Of a DNA stretch of 64,000 bases, positions 62,150 through 64,000 are shown piece by piece; the stretch's first letter is position 1, and every line of letters begins with the position of its first letter. Made by a program: the position numbers and the translations under genes. The stretch is taken from positions 22,801,868-22,865,867 of the forward strand of contig CM060852.1 in NCBI GenBank assembly GCA_030737835.1, in the 5' to 3' direction. The notes beneath the pieces are model-generated. The model saw only the letters and a program-made list of their open reading frames with translations. It did no database searches and was not told where the DNA came from. This DNA comes from Acorus gramineus (Eukaryota; Streptophyta; Magnoliopsida; Acorales; Acoraceae).

Positions 62150-64000
62150 GAGTTGGAATGGCGTCAGCGGTTGCGGGCAATCTGGCTTAAAGAGGGGGAT
62201 AGCAATACAAAGTTCTTTCACAAAGTGGCGAATCAGAGAAGGCGATTCAACAGAATTTCCATGCTTCAGGTTGACGGTGTGGTTTGTGACTCTCCTCAAG
62301 CAATTCAGGATGCGTTGGTGAGTCATTTCTCTGTAGCCTTTCAGCGTAAGCGCGGATGGCGTCCTCTCTGGTTTGATGAGAATTTGGGCCGAATCCCGGA
62401 TGACTGCTTGTCGAAATTAGAGGCTCCTTTTGATGAGGAAGAGATAAAAAATGCTATCTTCGGGGCTGAGCCGGACAAAGCTCCTGGTCCAGATGGCTTC
62501 GGGTTGCGTTTCTATCAAGAATTTTGGAATGTTGTCAAGGGAGATGTGTTCGACATGTTTTCTGAATTCTTTCATTCTTCAAAGGGGATTGGGGGTATGA
62601 ATTCTACATTCTTAGTTCTCATTCCAAAGAAAGAAAATGCAGTGGAGATCAACGACTTTAGGCCAATCAGCTTGGTTAACGGGTGCTATAAGATGATTTC
62701 GAGAGTTCTTGCTAATAGGTTGAAAGCGGTGGTGGGTCTCCTTGTGGAAGAGTCGCAATCGGCGTTTATCCCTGGGCGTCTCCTTCAGGACGGTTTTATG
62801 ACGACCCAGGAATGTATCTCAGCGGTCTATAGAGAGAAGAGACAGGGGCTCCTTCTGAAGTTAGACTTTGCGAAAGCTTATGATAATGTGAATTGGGATT
62901 TTCTTTTCCACCTCCTAGCGTGCCACGGGTTTGAGCCGAATTGGATACGTATGATCCAGGCTTGTGTTTCGACTGCGAAGGCGTCTGTTCTGGTGAATGG
63001 CACTCCGTGTGGTTTCTTTCATATTAACAGAGGCTTGCGTCAAGGTGATCCCCTTTCTCCATTACTCTTCGTAATAGTTGCTAACGCCTTTAGCAGAATG
63101 ATGTCGATGGCAGAGGAGGCAGGGTGGATCTCGGGTCTTAGATGCCGGATGGGAGGTCGATCGATTTCACACGTTCAGTATGCCGATGATACAGTTGTTC
63201 TCTGCGAGGCGGAGGAGGGTTCTGTTCGGGGGATCCAGTTGGTATGCCAATGCTTCTGTTTGCTTTCAGGTCTTCAGATTAATTTTTCCAAGAGCTCTTT
63301 GTCTGGGATCAATGTCGAGAAGGAGATGTTGGAGCACTTTTCTGAGATTCTTGGGTGCGGATTGCAGCAGTTCCCGATCAGACACCTTGGGCTTCCCCTC
63401 CATTTGGGTCGTTTACCGAAAGCGGAATGGATGCCTTTGATTAGCCGCTTTGAGAAAAGACTAGAGGGGTGGAAGAGTCGTTTTCTTAGTTTGGGCGGCC
63501 GCCTTACTCTGCTTCAGGCGGTTCTATCGAATCTCCCAATATACTTCATGTCCATATTTCGTATTCCTAAGGGGATCCTGAATAGAATGGAAAGTATTAG
63601 GAGGCGTTTTCTATGGAATGGAGCGAAGGAAGGTCGGAACAGAGTTCATATGGTTCAATGGGATACTGTATGTAGCAGCAAAAAAGATGGTGGGGCTGGG
63701 ATCTTGAACCTCGATGACATGAATGTGGCTCTCTTGTGTAAATGGCTTTGGAGGTGGCTATTTTCCCCAAATCTGACTTGGTGTTAGGCCATCAAAGAGA
63801 AATATCTCTTCGGTCCTCGACCTAGTAGGTTCCCTCGCCCTTCTAGTTCCATTGCTAAATTATGGAAGGACAATTCTGTATTACAAGTAAACTTCGAGAA
63901 GGGGATTCGATAGGAGGTTGGCACAGGTGACATGGTTAGGTTTTAGCAAGATGTGTGGGTTGGTGACGTGGCTCTTCTTCTTCGTTTCCCGAGCATATTC
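62150..64000 (+). mobile_element. LINE ORF2 reverse transcriptase, 5'-truncated and decaying
   Basis: The frame opens without an ATG in the linker between endonuclease and reverse transcriptase (WLKEGDSNTKFFH). It runs through all RT blocks: DKAPGPDGF, NDFRPISLVNG, SQSAFIPGR, KLDFAKAYD, GLRQGDPLSPLLF, the catalytic YADD (about 63179-63190), LQINFSKS, LGLPLHLG and SLGGRLTL. The frame stops at TAG 63785-63787. Homology goes on in the same frame (AIKEKYLFGPRPSRF) past two more TAG codons (63911, 63944) and runs off the window. The endonuclease is absent. It is an L1-type plant LINE in the same sense as ORF1 at 59047. Confidence 0.9.

Overview
The window is nuclear DNA of a flowering plant. Genes have many GT-AG introns, the intergenic DNA is AT-rich and full of miniature transposons, and the proteins are plant types: TAP38/PPH1, kinesin-light-chain-related/CMU, a PSY sulfopeptide and DUF7086. 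Several first exons (mitochondrial EF-G, TAP38, KLCR) are far richer in GC than the DNA around them. I cannot name the species or decide between monocot and early-diverging eudicot.

Layout. 40-8051 (-): a mitochondrial elongation factor G gene, 18 exons visible, 3' end beyond the window. Its long fifth intron holds a LINE remnant with a MITE inside. One exon has an extra base and the next lacks an AG acceptor. 8398-13570: two hAT-type MITEs and a 3.5-kb Harbinger-type element. 14018-19915 and 23938-30840: a direct duplication of an importin-beta1 gene; the second copy is intact (872 aa) and the first is decaying. Between them lie a 1.4-kb TIR element carrying a GC-rich fragment and a 1.8-kb Mutator-like fold-back element. 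31-41 kb: mostly transposon fossils (MITEs, an LTR-like block, a rearranged Copia remnant) and AT-rich DNA with no recognisable gene. 41990-42293 (+): a two-exon gene for a PSY-type secreted peptide. 42991-48082 (-): the thylakoid phosphatase TAP38/PPH1, 11 exons that sum exactly to 389 codons plus stop. 49246-53352 (+): a kinesin-light-chain-related TPR protein, divergent from TAP38, with a solo LTR in its intron. 53.4-58.7 kb: gene-poor. 58749-64000 (+): two 5S-rRNA-derived pseudo-units directly before a LINE ORF1, then a hAT remnant, a DUF7086 gene, scraps of plastid DNA (trnV-UAC 3' end, ndhD) and a 5'-truncated LINE ORF2 running off the end.

The host genes are unrelated housekeeping or signalling genes and do not form a cluster: organelle translation (EF-G), nuclear import (importin beta), state-transition control (TAP38), cortical microtubule/cellulose synthase anchoring (KLCR/CMU) and growth signalling (PSY). 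The most informative points are the duplicated importin locus, the damaged EF-G exon junction, the unlisted PSY gene, the 540-bp-arm fold-back MULE, and the 5S/LINE/plastid mosaic at the right end. Exon limits were worked out by eye from splice signals and frame; family names rest on remembered protein sequences, not on a search.
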